64,000 bases of DNA from Bimastos eiseni (GCA_959347315.1 OY365810.1:31952083-32016082); one strand, 5' to 3'; counted from the stretch's first letter, positions 43,130 to 54,457 are shown. Notes: generated by a model not told the origin, from the letters alone. Translations and numbers: made by a program.

Positions 43130-44245
43130 ACACAATCGACCAACATACATGCGCGCGCACACCCACATCAACCGACCAACATACACACGCGCGCACAGCC
43201 ACATCAATAGACCAACATACACACGCGCGCACAGCCACATCAATCGAACAACATACACACGCGCGCACACCCACATCAATCGATCAACAGACACGCGCGC
43301 ACAGCCGCATCAACCGATCAACAGACACGCGCGCGCACACCAACATCAATCGAAAAACATACACACGCGCGAACAGCCACATCAACCGACCAACCTACAC
43401 ACGCTCGCACAGCCACATCAATCGACCAACATACACACACGCGAACTGCCACATCATTCGACCAACATACACACGCGCGCACAGCCGCATAAACCGATCA
43501 ACAGACCCGCGCGCGCACACCCACATCAATCGACCAAAAGACACACGCGCGCACAGCCACATCAATCGACCAACATACACACGCGCGCACATCCGCTTCA
43601 ATCCACCAACATACACACGCGCGCACACCCACATCAAACGACCAACATGCACACGCGCGCACAGCCGCATCAACCGATCAACAGACACGCGCTCGCACAG
43701 CCACATCAATCGACCAACATACACACGCGCGCACATCCTCATCAATCGACCAACATACACGCGCGCGCACACCCACATCAAACGACCAACATACACACGC
43801 GCGCACACCCACATCAATCGACCAACATACACACGCGCTCAGCCGCATCAACCGATCAACAGACACGCGCGCGCACACCCACATCAATCGACCAACATAC
43901 ACACGCGCGCACAGCCGCATCAACCGATCAACAGCAACGCGCGCGCACACCCACATCAATCGACCAACATACACACGCGCGCACAGCCACATCAACCGAC
44001 CAACATACACACGCGCGCACAGCCACATCAACCGACCAACATACACACGCGCGCACAGCCACATCAACCGACCAACATACACACGCGCGCACAGCCACAT
44101 CATTCGACCAACATACACACGCGCGCACACCCACATCAACCGACCAACATACACACGCGCGCACAGCCACATCAACCGACCAACATACACACGCGCGCAC
44201 AGCCACATCAACCGACCAACATACACACGCGCGCAGAGCCGCTTG
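43130..44245. repeat. 36-bp minisatellite (about 30 units)
   Basis: Units of the type CACATCAATCGACCAACATA plus CACACGCGCGCACAGC repeat for over 1.1 kb. Two unit subtypes alternate irregularly: one with ATCGACCAACATACACAC and one with ACCGATCAACAGACACGC. Every unit carries an alternating purine-pyrimidine ACACGCGCGCAC stretch. Because 36 is a multiple of three, ORFs stay open on both strands; they are artefacts. Confidence 0.96.
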
Positions 44246-44290
44246 ATTGATGCTGCTGTGCGCGCGCGTGTCTGTTGATCGGTTGTTGTT
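44246..44290. repeat. Inverted unit at the end of the 36-bp array
   Basis: Immediately after the last direct unit the sequence reads GATTGATGCTGCTGTGCGCG then TGTCTGTTGATCGGTTGTTG, the reverse complement of the ACCGATCAACAGACACGCGC unit subtype. The array therefore ends in an inverted copy that can pair with any of the direct units. Confidence 0.85.
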
Positions 44291-46860
44291 ACAGACACAG
44301 GCAGAACAGACCAGCATCAATCGATCCCATTGCAGGCCTAGTGATCTACGCAAGCGTGTGTAAAATGTATCAATTTGTTAGCGTTGTAAGTTACGATTGA
44401 TAACTTACGAGGGATATTTCTGTGCGGTACCAGGATTATGTCCTGGTTCAAAGACGTTTGGAGCCGCTAATCAATACAAACAACAAGTTTCGATTAGCAT
44501 CTCTTATCAAGGAAAGCAAAATGAGGATTTGGAACTTTATTGACTGGTTCCGTTTCCACATATATTGCTTTTGTACATAAACTTAAAGATCAGCAGATGA
44601 TACAGCACAGGATATAGCACATTATAATGATTAATATTTAGTGTCAAACGCTTGTAGAAGAAGCTCAATGATAATAAATTATTCAATTACCGTTCACACG
44701 ATTACTTAATTTTCATGCTGAAGTGAGAAGAGGCATGCCTCGTCTGCCTCTTGCCGCGTCTTGAGAGTTATGCCGAGGCACTCGCCTCGTCTCGCCTCAT
44801 ACTGGCTACGGCCATAGTTGTCTGTTTCGTCTTTCTAATCACCCATTGTTTGGTTTTTTCTCTACGTTCATCCATCGGTAAAATTGTCTAAGTTTTTAGT
44901 TTATATTTCGTAGCTCTACCGGAGGCCAACACTGTCAATAAATTGGAGATAATTTACTATCCTTTCATTTAATTTGATTCCTGTCTCAGACTGAGAGACA
45001 TTACTGCTTCTGACACAGTTACACTAGGCCCACAGACACACCTGCGCACAGCCACATCAATCGACCAACATCTGAAGGATATTATGGACTAACATTGACA
45101 TGTATGTTTATACTTCAAATGTCTGACCACGGGGCATTTACCTGGAACCGAAACTGTGCTTATTATATCTACCTATAAATTTTGATTATGTCAATTTAAT
45201 TCTACTAAGCGCCTCTATACTCTCAGTCTCTCATGCATGAATTATAAAACTTTTCAAGCTATTTCATGTTTGAATATATTTGTTTCTTAGTTCTCCTGCG
45301 TCACCATCAATCGGTTTCTTCTGGAGCGCCATAGACGGCGAGGTGGGGTAGAAGAAACGCACGTCCTACAGTTCCACCACCTCCGCATTTACAAATTGTC
45401 CACAGTTCATAAATTATGCCCAGAATAAGCACGCATACAGCTATGATGGAGCCCACACTAGAAGTACTCTGTGAAATTTACAAAAATAACTGTTGCCGAT
45501 ATTTACAAAACGGTTCCTGATCATGCCGTAAGAATCGATGAGATTTAGAATGGCGGTCAGGATATTATTATGTGTGATTTCATCAGTTGCGGTCATTGGT
45601 CGAGGTAGACCAATCACGCGGCTTATTGATGCCTAGTGGCCAGTATTCCACCCGCTTCCTCCTTCCTCGTCTGATCTTCCTCTGTATACTTAGGCGTCTT
45701 GCATTGGAGTTCGCTAGAAATCCTAATAAGACAAACGTCGACATAATTAGGCTACATCTGTCTGTTGTGATAAGGATGTCAACCCCAAGGTTGGCAGTCT
45801 AGCATACAAATGTATTAGACGCATCTCTGGTCTTCTAGTGAATTTTATGAAATGAGATCCTTCACCACTCCCCTTTATGTGTGTTCCGTCATGTCTTTTA
45901 AGGTCCAGTCTACGAATCGCCTTCCTATAGGCCTACGTCCCGTGATTTACGCCTTTGAGATAAGCCATCACTGGGAAGCGAATCTGGAGCTCTATTTACA
46001 ACGGTCCGCATATAGGCCTAATAGGCCCAGTCAACGTGGTGCTTACACGCATATGGCCTACTAGCGTAGCTGACTAAAACCGACATAGAGAGGTCAGGAT
46101 GAAAGAGTCTGAGCCTACGCATTTTCCGGTAAGACAGATGACAGTAGGCCTAATTTGTGAATTGTGATGCTCGCAAAATTTCTCGGTCAACCTATCAAGC
46201 GCATAGGCCTACCTGCGCCGCTGTTTTGATCATCGAGTCAGAATTCTACGAGGTAATGGCACCCACGAAAGACAACAACTCGTAGAGGCAGCGACAGAGA
46301 TTCTGGACCACTATGCAAAGCCGTCATGGGACATTAAACTGTTTTTATAGGGGAACTTTCATGAAGTTACTGCATGCTGGATAATCGTTTATAATGCCGT
46401 CATAGGTTAATTTCGGGCCATGACCCAAACCCATAGAAATGGCCGAAAACCGCTGGGCATTTACCCCTCTACCCCCTCTCAGCGTGACTGACAGCAAGAC
46501 AACACTTAAAGAGCAGTGCAACCAAACAACATCAGCTCAACAACAACAACAACAACAGTTTACTCAGTGTATTCCGTGGATCGGGGTCAGTCTTATTGAA
46601 AGACAACTGTCTGTCAATCGGTACAAAATGTCGTTCTATAATTATAACTTTATGTCTGTGATTGGTATAAAGAAGACCACGCCCTCTTTCTGTAACTAAT
46701 TTATTAGATTCCACGAACATCAATGAAATTGGAATCTCTTTGCAATTACAAAGAGTGCCTATGATGCGGATGAAATTACACGGACACAATCGGTGGGTAT
46801 AACAGTGATAGCACTAATTGTTGGATTATTAGTTTCTTCAGAACTGTCTGTCTGTTTGTT

Positions 46861-46903
<43 letters not shown>

Positions 46904-47880
46904 ACACTGTCTATTTGTCTGCCTGTCTGTTTGTCTCGAAGCTTGCTAGTATAGCCAGCATAACGTAACATAATATATTCGTGTTTATTATTAATTCAAA
47001 CTCACGCACCATTGTATGATTACAAGTCATAGCATGAACGGATGATCATAGGTTATTAACTGTATGATAGCCTTGCAAGGCACTTATTTATGCTACTGCT
47101 AATTTAATCACCGCCAACTAGCGAATGAGAGTATTGGAGGGTAGATGGAATTGCATTATGATAGACCTACGATAAAGATGCTTGGTTAGTTAGTTAGGCC
47201 AACTACATTTAACGATGGTATATCACAACAGAGGTAATCAGTGGGCCCTCCTCCTGTCTTCAAGCTTGGGACTGGTACCACCAAAAAACGACAGTGACGT
47301 ATGTAGTTGACAGGCCTACGATTAAGATTAAACACGCATCGCTATAACTGCACCATAATAAAGTCAAGTGGCTAAGTTTAGCCGGATCTCGCCGGATCTG
47401 AGATCCGGAACCTCAGATTTGAGATCCACCACCTCAACCATGAGATCAGCCGCCTAAAATTTCCTAAATAGGCCTACATGTTTTGTTTTCTTTCAAAATT
47501 CAATCGCATAATCCTTGTCACACATTTTATGCTTATGCTTAGGAGAGTAAATAGCGATTGTATCTGTAACAGATGCGCCACTGAGCCTCACTTAGGCTTA
47601 ACTTTTTATTTTGAAAATATGGGGAGATCCGGCACCTCTAGATTAGAAATGTAACCAATGATCAAAGTCCAAACGTTAGACTGTTAAGTGCAATTAGGCC
47701 TAACACACATCACTCACGCCATGCAGTGGTTGAATTGAGGTGAGGTGGTCGTTCTGCAAATCGTTAGAAATCTGAAGCTAAAGCTTATCTGTGACCGATT
47801 TTGATGATTTGATGAGCCAAAAATGAATAGGCCTAAAACAAGGCGCATAAGATCGATCATTGTAACAGGAACACACATTT
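44291..47880. other. Gene-poor intergenic DNA
   Basis: No gene recognised. One stray unit of the 36-bp repeat lies at about 45,035-45,070. A TCTG microsatellite lies at about 46,848-46,905. TAGGCCTA octamers occur at 45,928, 46,013, 46,145, 46,204, 47,469, 47,695 and 47,828. A short CAA run (46,540-46,556) lies in an unconvincing 86-codon ORF. Confidence 0.5.
46845..46935. repeat. (TCTG)n microsatellite
   Basis: Tandem CTGT/TCTG units, interrupted by TTTG variants. Confidence 0.95.
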
Positions 47881-47968
47881 GGGTGACGGGTCCACTCTTT
47901 TTGGTGACGGGTCCACTCTTTTGGGTGACGGGTCCACTCTTTTGGGTGACGGGTCCACTCTTTTTGGT
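47881..47968. repeat. 21-bp tandem repeat
   Basis: Four nearly identical units of GGTGACGGGTCCACTCTTTT type, with a degenerate fifth. The period of 21 keeps a frame open (VTGPLFW repeats), which is an artefact of the period. Confidence 0.92.
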
Positions 47969-48329
47969 GGCGGATTGGTGCATGGTCGATCATGAATTCG
48001 AGGTGACGTATCTCAGATATCCGACTTAATCCAACCAATGCGCACACGCGGCACAACTACACCAATCCACAACATTAGACCTGCACTAAAAGTACAATGT
48101 TCTACTGAACTAATTTCTCCTTCGGTTGTTTCGGTGCCTTTGTCGATTCAGTTCTTAGCTTTTGACCGCACACACCCTGAAATCTTGCTGACACATCAAA
48201 ATTCTGCTCAACTGATGCCTCGAGCATTAAAGCATCGGCTCTTATTAACGGTGGGTGGGTGGGGGTTGCGGGGGACACAGAGTAACGGGTAACACACTAA
48301 CGTACAGTGATAACTGCTAAGAAGTAAGG

Positions 48330-48640
48330 AACCGAATTCAATTACCGTATCACATTAAGGCTGACTAGTCATTCTTACGCTAGGCGGCGTTGGTTAGATG
48401 AAATGTATAGCGTAATGGAGTCTTGTATCATTATATGGCTGTCGAAAATTAAATTGGACTAATGTAGTAACTTGTGATCGTTCGTTCGTAATGTGTATCA
48501 TACAGCGGCGTGTCGGTTTGAAATTAAACGAAAATTATTATCATCATTGTTGTTGTTATTATTATTATTATTGACGTTACAAAAGTTATTCGAGTGGAAT
48601 CGTTTTGAAGTTGTTTCTGCAGACATTTTGCCGTTTCACG
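48330..48640 (+). repeat. Diverged direct repeat flanking SOCS, left copy
   Basis: Blocks CGCTAGGCGGCGTT, ATAGCGTAATGG, GGCTGTCGA, TTAAATT, TAGTAACT, ATCGTTCGTTC, GAAATTAAACGA and CGAGTGGAA occur in the same order in 53,645-53,960. Many substitutions indicate an old dispersed element or duplication. Confidence 0.6.
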
Positions 48641-49980
48641 ATGACTATTGTATCAGCAAAAGCCAGAGTAGTTGTATTTGAATGGTCAGCTCACGTAGGC
48701 TATCCATGACACGCGTGGTGATATCGACCCTATAGATAGCATGGGCGGAAGGTTGCGCGTGACCTCTCCGCGCGACCTCAGATTCCTCCAGGCTTCATCA
48801 AAATAGAGCCTTACTGGCTGAACTCGACATGAACTTCCGTAATCACGGGAACCAATGTGACTGTGGAACGAGTTCTGGCTATGATCATTCGGAGTAATTG
48901 GTTCTGGTGCAAATACTTCCATCCTCTGTACCCAACCACCTTGCACGAGTTTCAGCGTGCTTACAATCGACCCAGAGCGGGTTCTTGGTAGTCTATATTT
49001 ATTACAGTAAACTCCTCTGACACAGAGACTACATGTACATCAATTGTTCGATGAAATTCCGTCACAATTCGAGTTCTAACGGTTGTCAGATGTTATTCGC
49101 GGAAGAAGCCAATCTTCGTCCCGCTGGGGCTTCTAAACGTCCCGTGTTACTTGTTAATAAGCCAATCGTTGGACCATAGGTGCTTCTGGAATGCGACCCT
49201 TGCTGTGCAGTCTGAATATGTCTGTGAGCGTTTTACTCGTAAACAAACACGCTGCGAACCCATTAAGTCTCAAATTCACTTTTAGCCCTCAGTAAGTCAC
49301 CCGCGCGATATGAACCCCTCCTATTCTCAGCTGCACTTGGACCGGCCCACAGAGCCAGTGACTGATCTTGTGCCTACAGCCACTTATTCACTATTTCACT
49401 GGCTTGTTGCCAAGAAATTTCGACACAATCCCTGCTACGAAAGCGAGCATTAAATCGCAGAGTACGCAAACAAATGAGACCGGCGAAATCATATTAAAAA
49501 CGTCGGCTATCGTTTCTTTACGGCGAAATTTTATCGCCGTCAAGGCCAGCGTTGTAATCCGACTACGAGCAGAACAGAGTATGTTGTTACAAGGAATGTG
49601 CCAGCCAGTGGCGTCTCTAGCGGCGGCCGAAGCAGCCTTCGCTTCGTGCGTTCATGAGCGTGTGTACAGCGGCCTCTATCGCGAGCAGTCGAAGGACGTG
49701 AATGGCCCTTCAGCGAATGAAGATTATTCAGGCGGTGGCCTGTTCGGCCCAGGCCCACCAGCTACGACTAATGCCTGGCCACAGAGGGAGCAATAACCCA
49801 CCGAACGATACAGTATCGATTATATACATACGTATATTAACCTAATGGCATGCGCCCGTATCTAGGACAGTAGGCGTGGCTTACTGAGTATTGAATGCTG
49901 TTCGTCGCACGCATATAACGGGCTCTACTTTCTAAGTAGCGACGGCGTTACACGAAGGCTGGACGAGTAGTGGCATACAT
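48641..49980. other. Intergenic DNA upstream of SOCS
   Basis: CpG-containing and moderately GC-rich. An open frame at 49,368-49,796 (142 codons from a non-ATG start) has no recognisable domain and I do not call it a gene. The motif CAGTGGCGTCTCTAGCGG (about 49,605-49,622) resembles the end of a transposable element, but no partner end was found. Confidence 0.45.
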
Positions 49981-49991
49981 CGAGGTTCCTT

Positions 49992-50000
49992 TTCTGGGAA
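49992..50000. promoter_or_regulatory. STAT site (GAS, TTCN3GAA) 1
   Basis: TTCTGGGAA is a perfect TTCN3GAA palindromic STAT site, 660 bp upstream of the SOCS start codon. Confidence 0.6.
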
Positions 50001-50072
50001 AATATTGTTTCGTCGGCGTCAGATTTCCCAGTAAGACGTGACACCTACCGACGCCGCCTTGCAACCGAACGA

Positions 50073-50101
50073 CCAATCTGAGAGGTCGTTCCGTGACGTC
50101 A
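50073..50101. promoter_or_regulatory. CCAAT box and CRE of the SOCS promoter
   Basis: CCAAT lies at 50073-50077 and a perfect TGACGTCA (CRE/ATF site) at 50094-50101, about 100-150 bp upstream of the TATA box. Confidence 0.55.
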
Positions 50102-50121
50102 CATGCGGCGCAACCGAGGCT

Positions 50122-50131
50122 TTCTAACGAA
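50122..50131. promoter_or_regulatory. STAT site (TTCN4GAA) 2
   Basis: TTCTAACGAA fits the TTCN4GAA spacing preferred by STAT6-type proteins. It sits between the CRE and the TATA box. Confidence 0.5.
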
Positions 50132-50192
50132 CTCTACTACAGAGACGACTGTTGACGGGACAATTCTCCCACGCCGCCGCGCCCTCACCGTC

Positions 50193-50201
50193 TATATATA
50201 A
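50193..50201 (+). promoter_or_regulatory. TATA box of SOCS
   Basis: TATATATAA preceded by GC-rich sequence. A start near 50,222 would be about 29 bp downstream. No ATG occurs between there and the SOCS start codon, so the leader would be about 430 nt and free of upstream AUGs. Confidence 0.7.
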
Positions 50202-50386
50202 GACAATTCGCAGCGAGGCCTATCGTTCAAAAGAGAAAACGCCGTCGGTCGTAGTAGAGACGGACAACGGTGTTAGAACAGCGTAGCTGACACTCGTCGA
50301 ATTAACCAAGAAGAATACGACAGAGTTGGTGATCGATTGATTTCTGTATCGATCTGTTGTCGTTTAACTGTGACGCAGGAGTCTCG

Positions 50387-50395
50387 TTCAGGGAA
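50387..50395. promoter_or_regulatory. STAT site (GAS, TTCN3GAA) 3
   Basis: TTCAGGGAA is a perfect TTCN3GAA, in the predicted 5' leader 265 bp before the ATG. Confidence 0.5.
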
Positions 50396-50651
50396 GAGGC
50401 CAACGACTAAGGCCATTCGCTGAGGTCAGAAGAGGCCAACGAACTAACGGACAAACGATTACTCATAAGATTTCTCGGTTCGCATTACGTGTTACGCGTG
50501 AGACCGATTCAACTGCAGACCTACGCACGCTCCACAGGATTAACATCCCCGTCCATATAAAGACACTCATCACCGGATCGTTTATTGTCTAACAGTAGCA
50601 ACAGCAGAGGAAGTGCATCGTCTGATCCCTTGAGAAGACAATAGACAGACA

Positions 50652-51845
50652 ATGGCGGCTGCTGACACCTGTTGCATGCCAAGCGGATGGGACTTATCGT
50701 TCCTCGACTGCGAAGCAAAGCACCTTCAGCATCTGCATTTCTCCTGTAAGGGTGACTTTCATCGACGAGCCCCCAGACGGACCACGTCGCCCCTCCGGTC
50801 ATTCGTCGGCCCAACCAACCCACTTGGGTCCGTCGTTCGTCGAGGTGCAAACGCAGCACCCTCATCCCAGTCATCTCGTCAGGTGACTCCGTCTGCGGGT
50901 TCCACTGGTGGCGCCATCTCCCATTCTCCCATCGCCTCACTCGAAACGACAAACTCAGCGAACGACTCATCGGATCATATCTACCAAAACGATGCGACGA
51001 CCTCTAGGGACGTCATGGGGTGGATAGCGTCACGTGGTGTGATGTGCAGATCAACTAGTTCCTCGACCTCTTCATCCTCCGAGGACGACCATCCGACGGC
51101 GGCGGCCACGCCTTCTGGGGAACGCCACCACCGACTGCAATGCAGCTTCCTTCAGACTCCACCATCAGCCGCATGCGTGTGTCGTTCATCTCGTTCGCCC
51201 GTCACCCAGACATCCCTAGTCTTTCCACCACAAGAGGGCGCTCTTGCCCTCCTCACTCAATCGACGCAGACGAACGGCGCAGTCTATGCTCGAGTAACCC
51301 GCCTTCTGTCCGCCTGGGACGACGAACAACTGTCGACGACCTTCCACCGTCTTAGCCTCTGCAACTTCTACCTCGGCAGACTCTCCTTCGACGAGGCCAA
51401 GCACCTGCTGCGACGCCATCCGGTCGGCACCTTCCTTCTACGGGACAGCTCCGACGAGCGCTTCCCGTTCTCGCTGAGCGTCCAAACGAGGCGTGGCACG
51501 ACGTCCATTCGGATCGTCTGCGAGTGCGGAGGCAGATTCCGGTTGGACTGCGAGCCAGAACAGGTCCATCTGATGCCGTCCTTTGACTGTGTAGTCGCTC
51601 TCATCCAGTTCTACGTTCGCCAGGGAGAGAGACGAACGACGCCGAACAATCTCGTCCTTCAGGAGTTGAACGGTCGCAAGGACCTGCCTGTGCTGCTCAG
51701 GCGACCCATCGAGACGGAGGCACCGTCGCTGGCCCACCTCTGTCGCAAGAGGATCAATGGGATCCTAAAGAGGAAGAGCGTCAATAGGCTGCAGTTGCTG
51801 CCCAGTCTCAAGGACTTCCTCAACGATTATCCCTACGATATCTGA
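50652..51845 (+). CDS. SOCS2-like: SOCS2/CISH-type suppressor of cytokine signalling (intronless)
   Basis: This is a single exon of 397 codons; the ATG at 50652 (context GACAATGG) is the first in the predicted leader. Residues 1-230 are Ser/Thr/Pro-rich and look disordered (SSTSSSSEDDHPTAAA around 135-150). An extended SH2 helix (DDEQLSTTFHRLSL) leads into the SH2 domain (about 239-322) with the phosphotyrosine-binding Arg264 in FLLRDSS. The C-terminal SOCS box (about 358-397) has a BC-box SLAHLCRKRI (L360, C364, I368) for Elongin B/C and a cullin-box region LLPSLKDFLNDYPYDI. The family binds phosphorylated cytokine receptors or JAKs and recruits a Cullin5-Elongin ubiquitin ligase. Sequence around SFSLSVQTRRGTTSIRI and APSLAHLCR resembles CISH/SOCS2 more than SOCS4-7, but the N-terminus is far longer than in vertebrate CISH (258 aa). 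No clear kinase-inhibitory region is visible. Confidence 0.93.
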   Translation: MAAADTCCMPSGWDLSFLDCEAKHLQHLHFSCKGDFHRRAPRRTTSPLRSFVGPTNPLGSVVRRGANAAPSSQSSRQVTPSAGSTGGAISHSPIASLETTNSANDSSDHIYQNDATTSRDVMGWIASRGVMCRSTSSSTSSSSEDDHPTAAATPSGERHHRLQCSFLQTPPSAACVCRSSRSPVTQTSLVFPPQEGALALLTQSTQTNGAVYARVTRLLSAWDDEQLSTTFHRLSLCNFYLGRLSFDEAKHLLRRHPVGTFLLRDSSDERFPFSLSVQTRRGTTSIRIVCECGGRFRLDCEPEQVHLMPSFDCVVALIQFYVRQGERRTTPNNLVLQELNGRKDLPVLLRRPIETEAPSLAHLCRKRINGILKRKSVNRLQLLPSLKDFLNDYPYDI

Positions 51846-52510
51846 CGCGTCCCTTCTCCGGCTGCGTGTCTCTCTCTATGCCTGTCTACCTCCGCTTCCT
51901 TCTCTGTCTATCTGACTCTCTCTCCCTGGCTCTCTCTTTCTGTATAGCTAGCTATCTCTTCCTGTCTGTCTGTTAGTCAGTCTGACTCTCTTCCTGTCTC
52001 TGTCTGTCTTTGATGTTGTATGTGTCTGTTCCTTTCTCTCATTCTGCTTTGTCTTCTATGTATCTGTATGTCCTTCTCTTCGGCTTTCTACCTCATTTTA
52101 CTATTTCTTTTTAGTAGCTGATTTGTCATTATCATTATTCCTGTGTCGTTGCTTCCATCCTTGTATACCTGTGCCTCTTCTCCTTTCTTTCTATGTCTCC
52201 CTTTCAGTCATTTTGTTTATAGCTGTATTTGTCACTGTTCATTCATCTACCTCGGGCAAATTAACTCTACTGCAGTCATTTAATTTTCGTAGAGATCTCC
52301 ATTCATCAAATGTTCAATTGCTGAAATTTTATGTAAATTAACGAGAAAATGCGATCGAACTCATGTGTGTTCATTTGTCGAACTGTTGCAGATGAGGATG
52401 TTCCTCTTGTATTTAAGAATCAGGCAGTCCATAATTACTCATTACATCTACAAGAGATCTGTTTGTATTTTTAGACTTTTGAATTGTACAGAAAGTAATA
52501 AATAAGAAAC
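51846..52510 (+). other. SOCS 3' UTR with polyadenylation signal
   Basis: Pyrimidine-rich sequence (TCTG/TCTC runs) for about 300 nt, then AT-rich. AATAAA at 52497-52502 is followed by a GT/T-rich stretch (ATTGTTTTTTCTC), the usual layout of a poly(A) site. Confidence 0.6.
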
Positions 52511-52585
52511 TAATGTCTAGAAATTGTTTTTTCTCTCGATTTTCCTTGCGAATCATCCACTATCAACGTAGGCCTAATATTTACT

Positions 52586-52835
52586 CAAATTCTTCTTCTT
52601 CTTTGGTTCTCTGCCTTCAGGCAGGTTCATATGTCCAATGACGCCACTCCTCCCTGTGTTGAGCCTCTTCTCTCATTTTTCCCTATCCACCGTTCTCCAT
52701 CATCCAGTCTAAAAGCATTGTTCTTGGTCTTCCTCTTGTTTTTTCCTTCCATTCTCCCCTCTATGATATTTTTAAGTAGTGAATCTCCAATCATTATGTG
52801 TCCCATTCATCTTCTCTGTCGTTCTCAAATTCAAC
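52586..52835 (-). pseudogene. Decayed LINE reverse-transcriptase tail 1
   Basis: Read on the minus strand, pieces in different frames give RMGHIM, GDSLLKNIIEGRMEG, TMLLDWMMENG, and REEWRHWTYEPA followed by ACCAAAGAAGAAGAAG. This is the C-terminal end of the reverse transcriptase and short A-rich tail common to many animal non-LTR elements. Several frameshifts and stops break it. Confidence 0.65.
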
Positions 52836-52989
52836 AACCTTTAATTAATCTCCATCTTATAGCACATACGACATTTCACATGACCCAGTCAATGTATCTA
52901 GAGGTGTCAAAAATTCTACAGATTTCCAGAGTACATGAACGATGTTGTTCGTATCGTGTCGAATAGTCGTTGCTATTAGTTTAGTTTTC

Positions 52990-54110
52990 TGATCCCAATG
53001 GTTTTTTCATTACTTACTGTTGCCTAGGAAGTGAGAAGAAGAGCTAATGAGGTTGAACTCCAAACCTTCCCTGAAACTAAGACATTGGTCTAGTCTGGTG
53101 TATTCTCTAGTCTAGAGTGTAGTCTAGCGTTTTGCACATTGTTCACAGGCACGCACACTCACGCTGACGCACAGGCACTACGCTCCTCTCTCTGACTCTC
53201 TCTCTCACTCTCTGTCCCTGTCTGTCTGTCTGTCTCTCTCCCTCTCTCACTCTCTGTCTCTGTGTATTCGCCCGAAATCATCGCTTCACAATGCGGATGT
53301 TTCCATTCAAAACGATTCATCTATTCACCTGTGGCGGAATTCTTATAAGGGCACAGGCCTTAACGAAATTGTAGTAGGTGGTATGTAGGTCAGACCACTA
53401 TATCAGGTCAGGCCATTTGTGGCTGACTGTACAAGTAGAAGTGTGGCTTATCATGGGCAGAAGCGATCGCATGAAGAGAGGTACCTATCTATTGCTGAAA
53501 GGCTGATCCCGTTGATGAAAATTCTCTGTTACCTTTACAAATCGCTTCACAGCATAACAAAGTAGCCTATCCTACATGTGTAGCCACATATAATGTAATT
53601 TATTTTAAATGCTGTAGCGCACGATTACTTGGGAATTAAGTTCGAGACCCGTTTCCCCCATAAGGTTGAATTCCTTCCTTCTTTCGCTAGGCGGCGGCGT
53701 TCGTAAGAAATAGATGCATAGCGTAATGGGAGCCTTGCGTGGCTGCCGACGGTTAAATTCGACTCCTTTAGTAACTCGTCATCATTCGTTCAGGCTGTAG
53801 GCCTAATTGTAATCAGAATGCGATTTGTAAGTTCGAAATTAAACGATGATTATTCGTTTTTCATTACTAAAATTATTTACGTGATAAATAAACTTATTAC
53901 GTGATAGCCAGATAGATCGAGCGGAACAACCATTTGACGTTGTCAATGCATAGGAGAAGATATGGGTCGTCCTCAGTTTATCGTTTATCGTTTATCGTGT
54001 GCGAACCATTACCATTACCCCGCTGTCCTTTGAATGGGTGCCGTACACAACATTCAATGTTGTCGTAGAAGCCAAGATCTCGATGCCGAAAGCAAGCGTT
54101 CGTCTGGTTA
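52990..54110. other. Intergenic DNA with simple and dispersed repeats
   Basis: CT/TCTG microsatellite at 53,188-53,262. The right copy of the SOCS-flanking repeat lies at 53,645-53,960. No gene recognised. Confidence 0.5.
53645..53960 (+). repeat. Diverged direct repeat flanking SOCS, right copy
   Basis: Partner of 48,330-48,640, same orientation, sharing at least eight colinear blocks including CGCTAGGCGGCG, ATAGCGTAATGGGAG and GAAATTAAACGATG. Confidence 0.6.
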
Positions 54111-54114
54111 TAAA

Positions 54115-54325
54115 CTACAACCAATAAGCTATAAGTACTAATCTAAAAGCTATAAGGCTTAAAGTTATAAGCAATAAGCTAAAAGCTATAAGCAATATGC
54201 TAAAAAAAGCTATGAGCAATAAGCTAAAAGAAAACTATAAACAATCAGCTTAAAGCAATAAGCACTAAGCTTAAAGCTATAAGCAATACGCTTAAAGCTA
54301 TAAGCAATAAGCTTAAAGCAAGCGT
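54115..54325. repeat. Degenerate AT-rich tandem repeat (AAGCTATAAGCAATAAGC type)
   Basis: About 20-bp irregular units of AAGCTATAAGCAATA/AGCTTAAAGC. A minus-strand frame through it reads as repeated KLIAYSF, an artefact. Confidence 0.8.
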
Positions 54326-54371
54326 TCATCTGGCGAACAGAACGGTTACTACTGTCACCTTGTGCTTTCTT

Positions 54372-54429
54372 CAAAGATGGTAAGAGAGCTACAGACCTAG
54401 AGTCGTAGACTACGACTCTACCATCTTTG
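54372..54429. repeat. Two-stem inverted repeat next to a LINE end
   Basis: Inner arms TAGAGTCGTAG (54398-54408) and CTACGACTCTA (54410-54420) are perfect with a 1-nt loop. Outer arms CAAAGATGG (54372-54380) and CCATCTTTG (54421-54429) are also perfect, leaving a bulge of 17 nt on the left side. Confidence 0.85.
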
Positions 54430-54457
54430 ATTTCAGTTCTCTGAATAATAGCGACCG

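Noticed and set aside
43123..44353. Overlapping 141- to 375-codon ORFs on both strands
   Set aside because: All are produced by the 36-bp minisatellite, whose period is a multiple of three. No start, domain or splice context supports a gene.
49368..49796. 142-codon ORF upstream of SOCS
   Set aside because: It starts at a non-ATG codon and has no domain. Part of it resembles a transposable-element end (GTGGCGTCTCTAGC).
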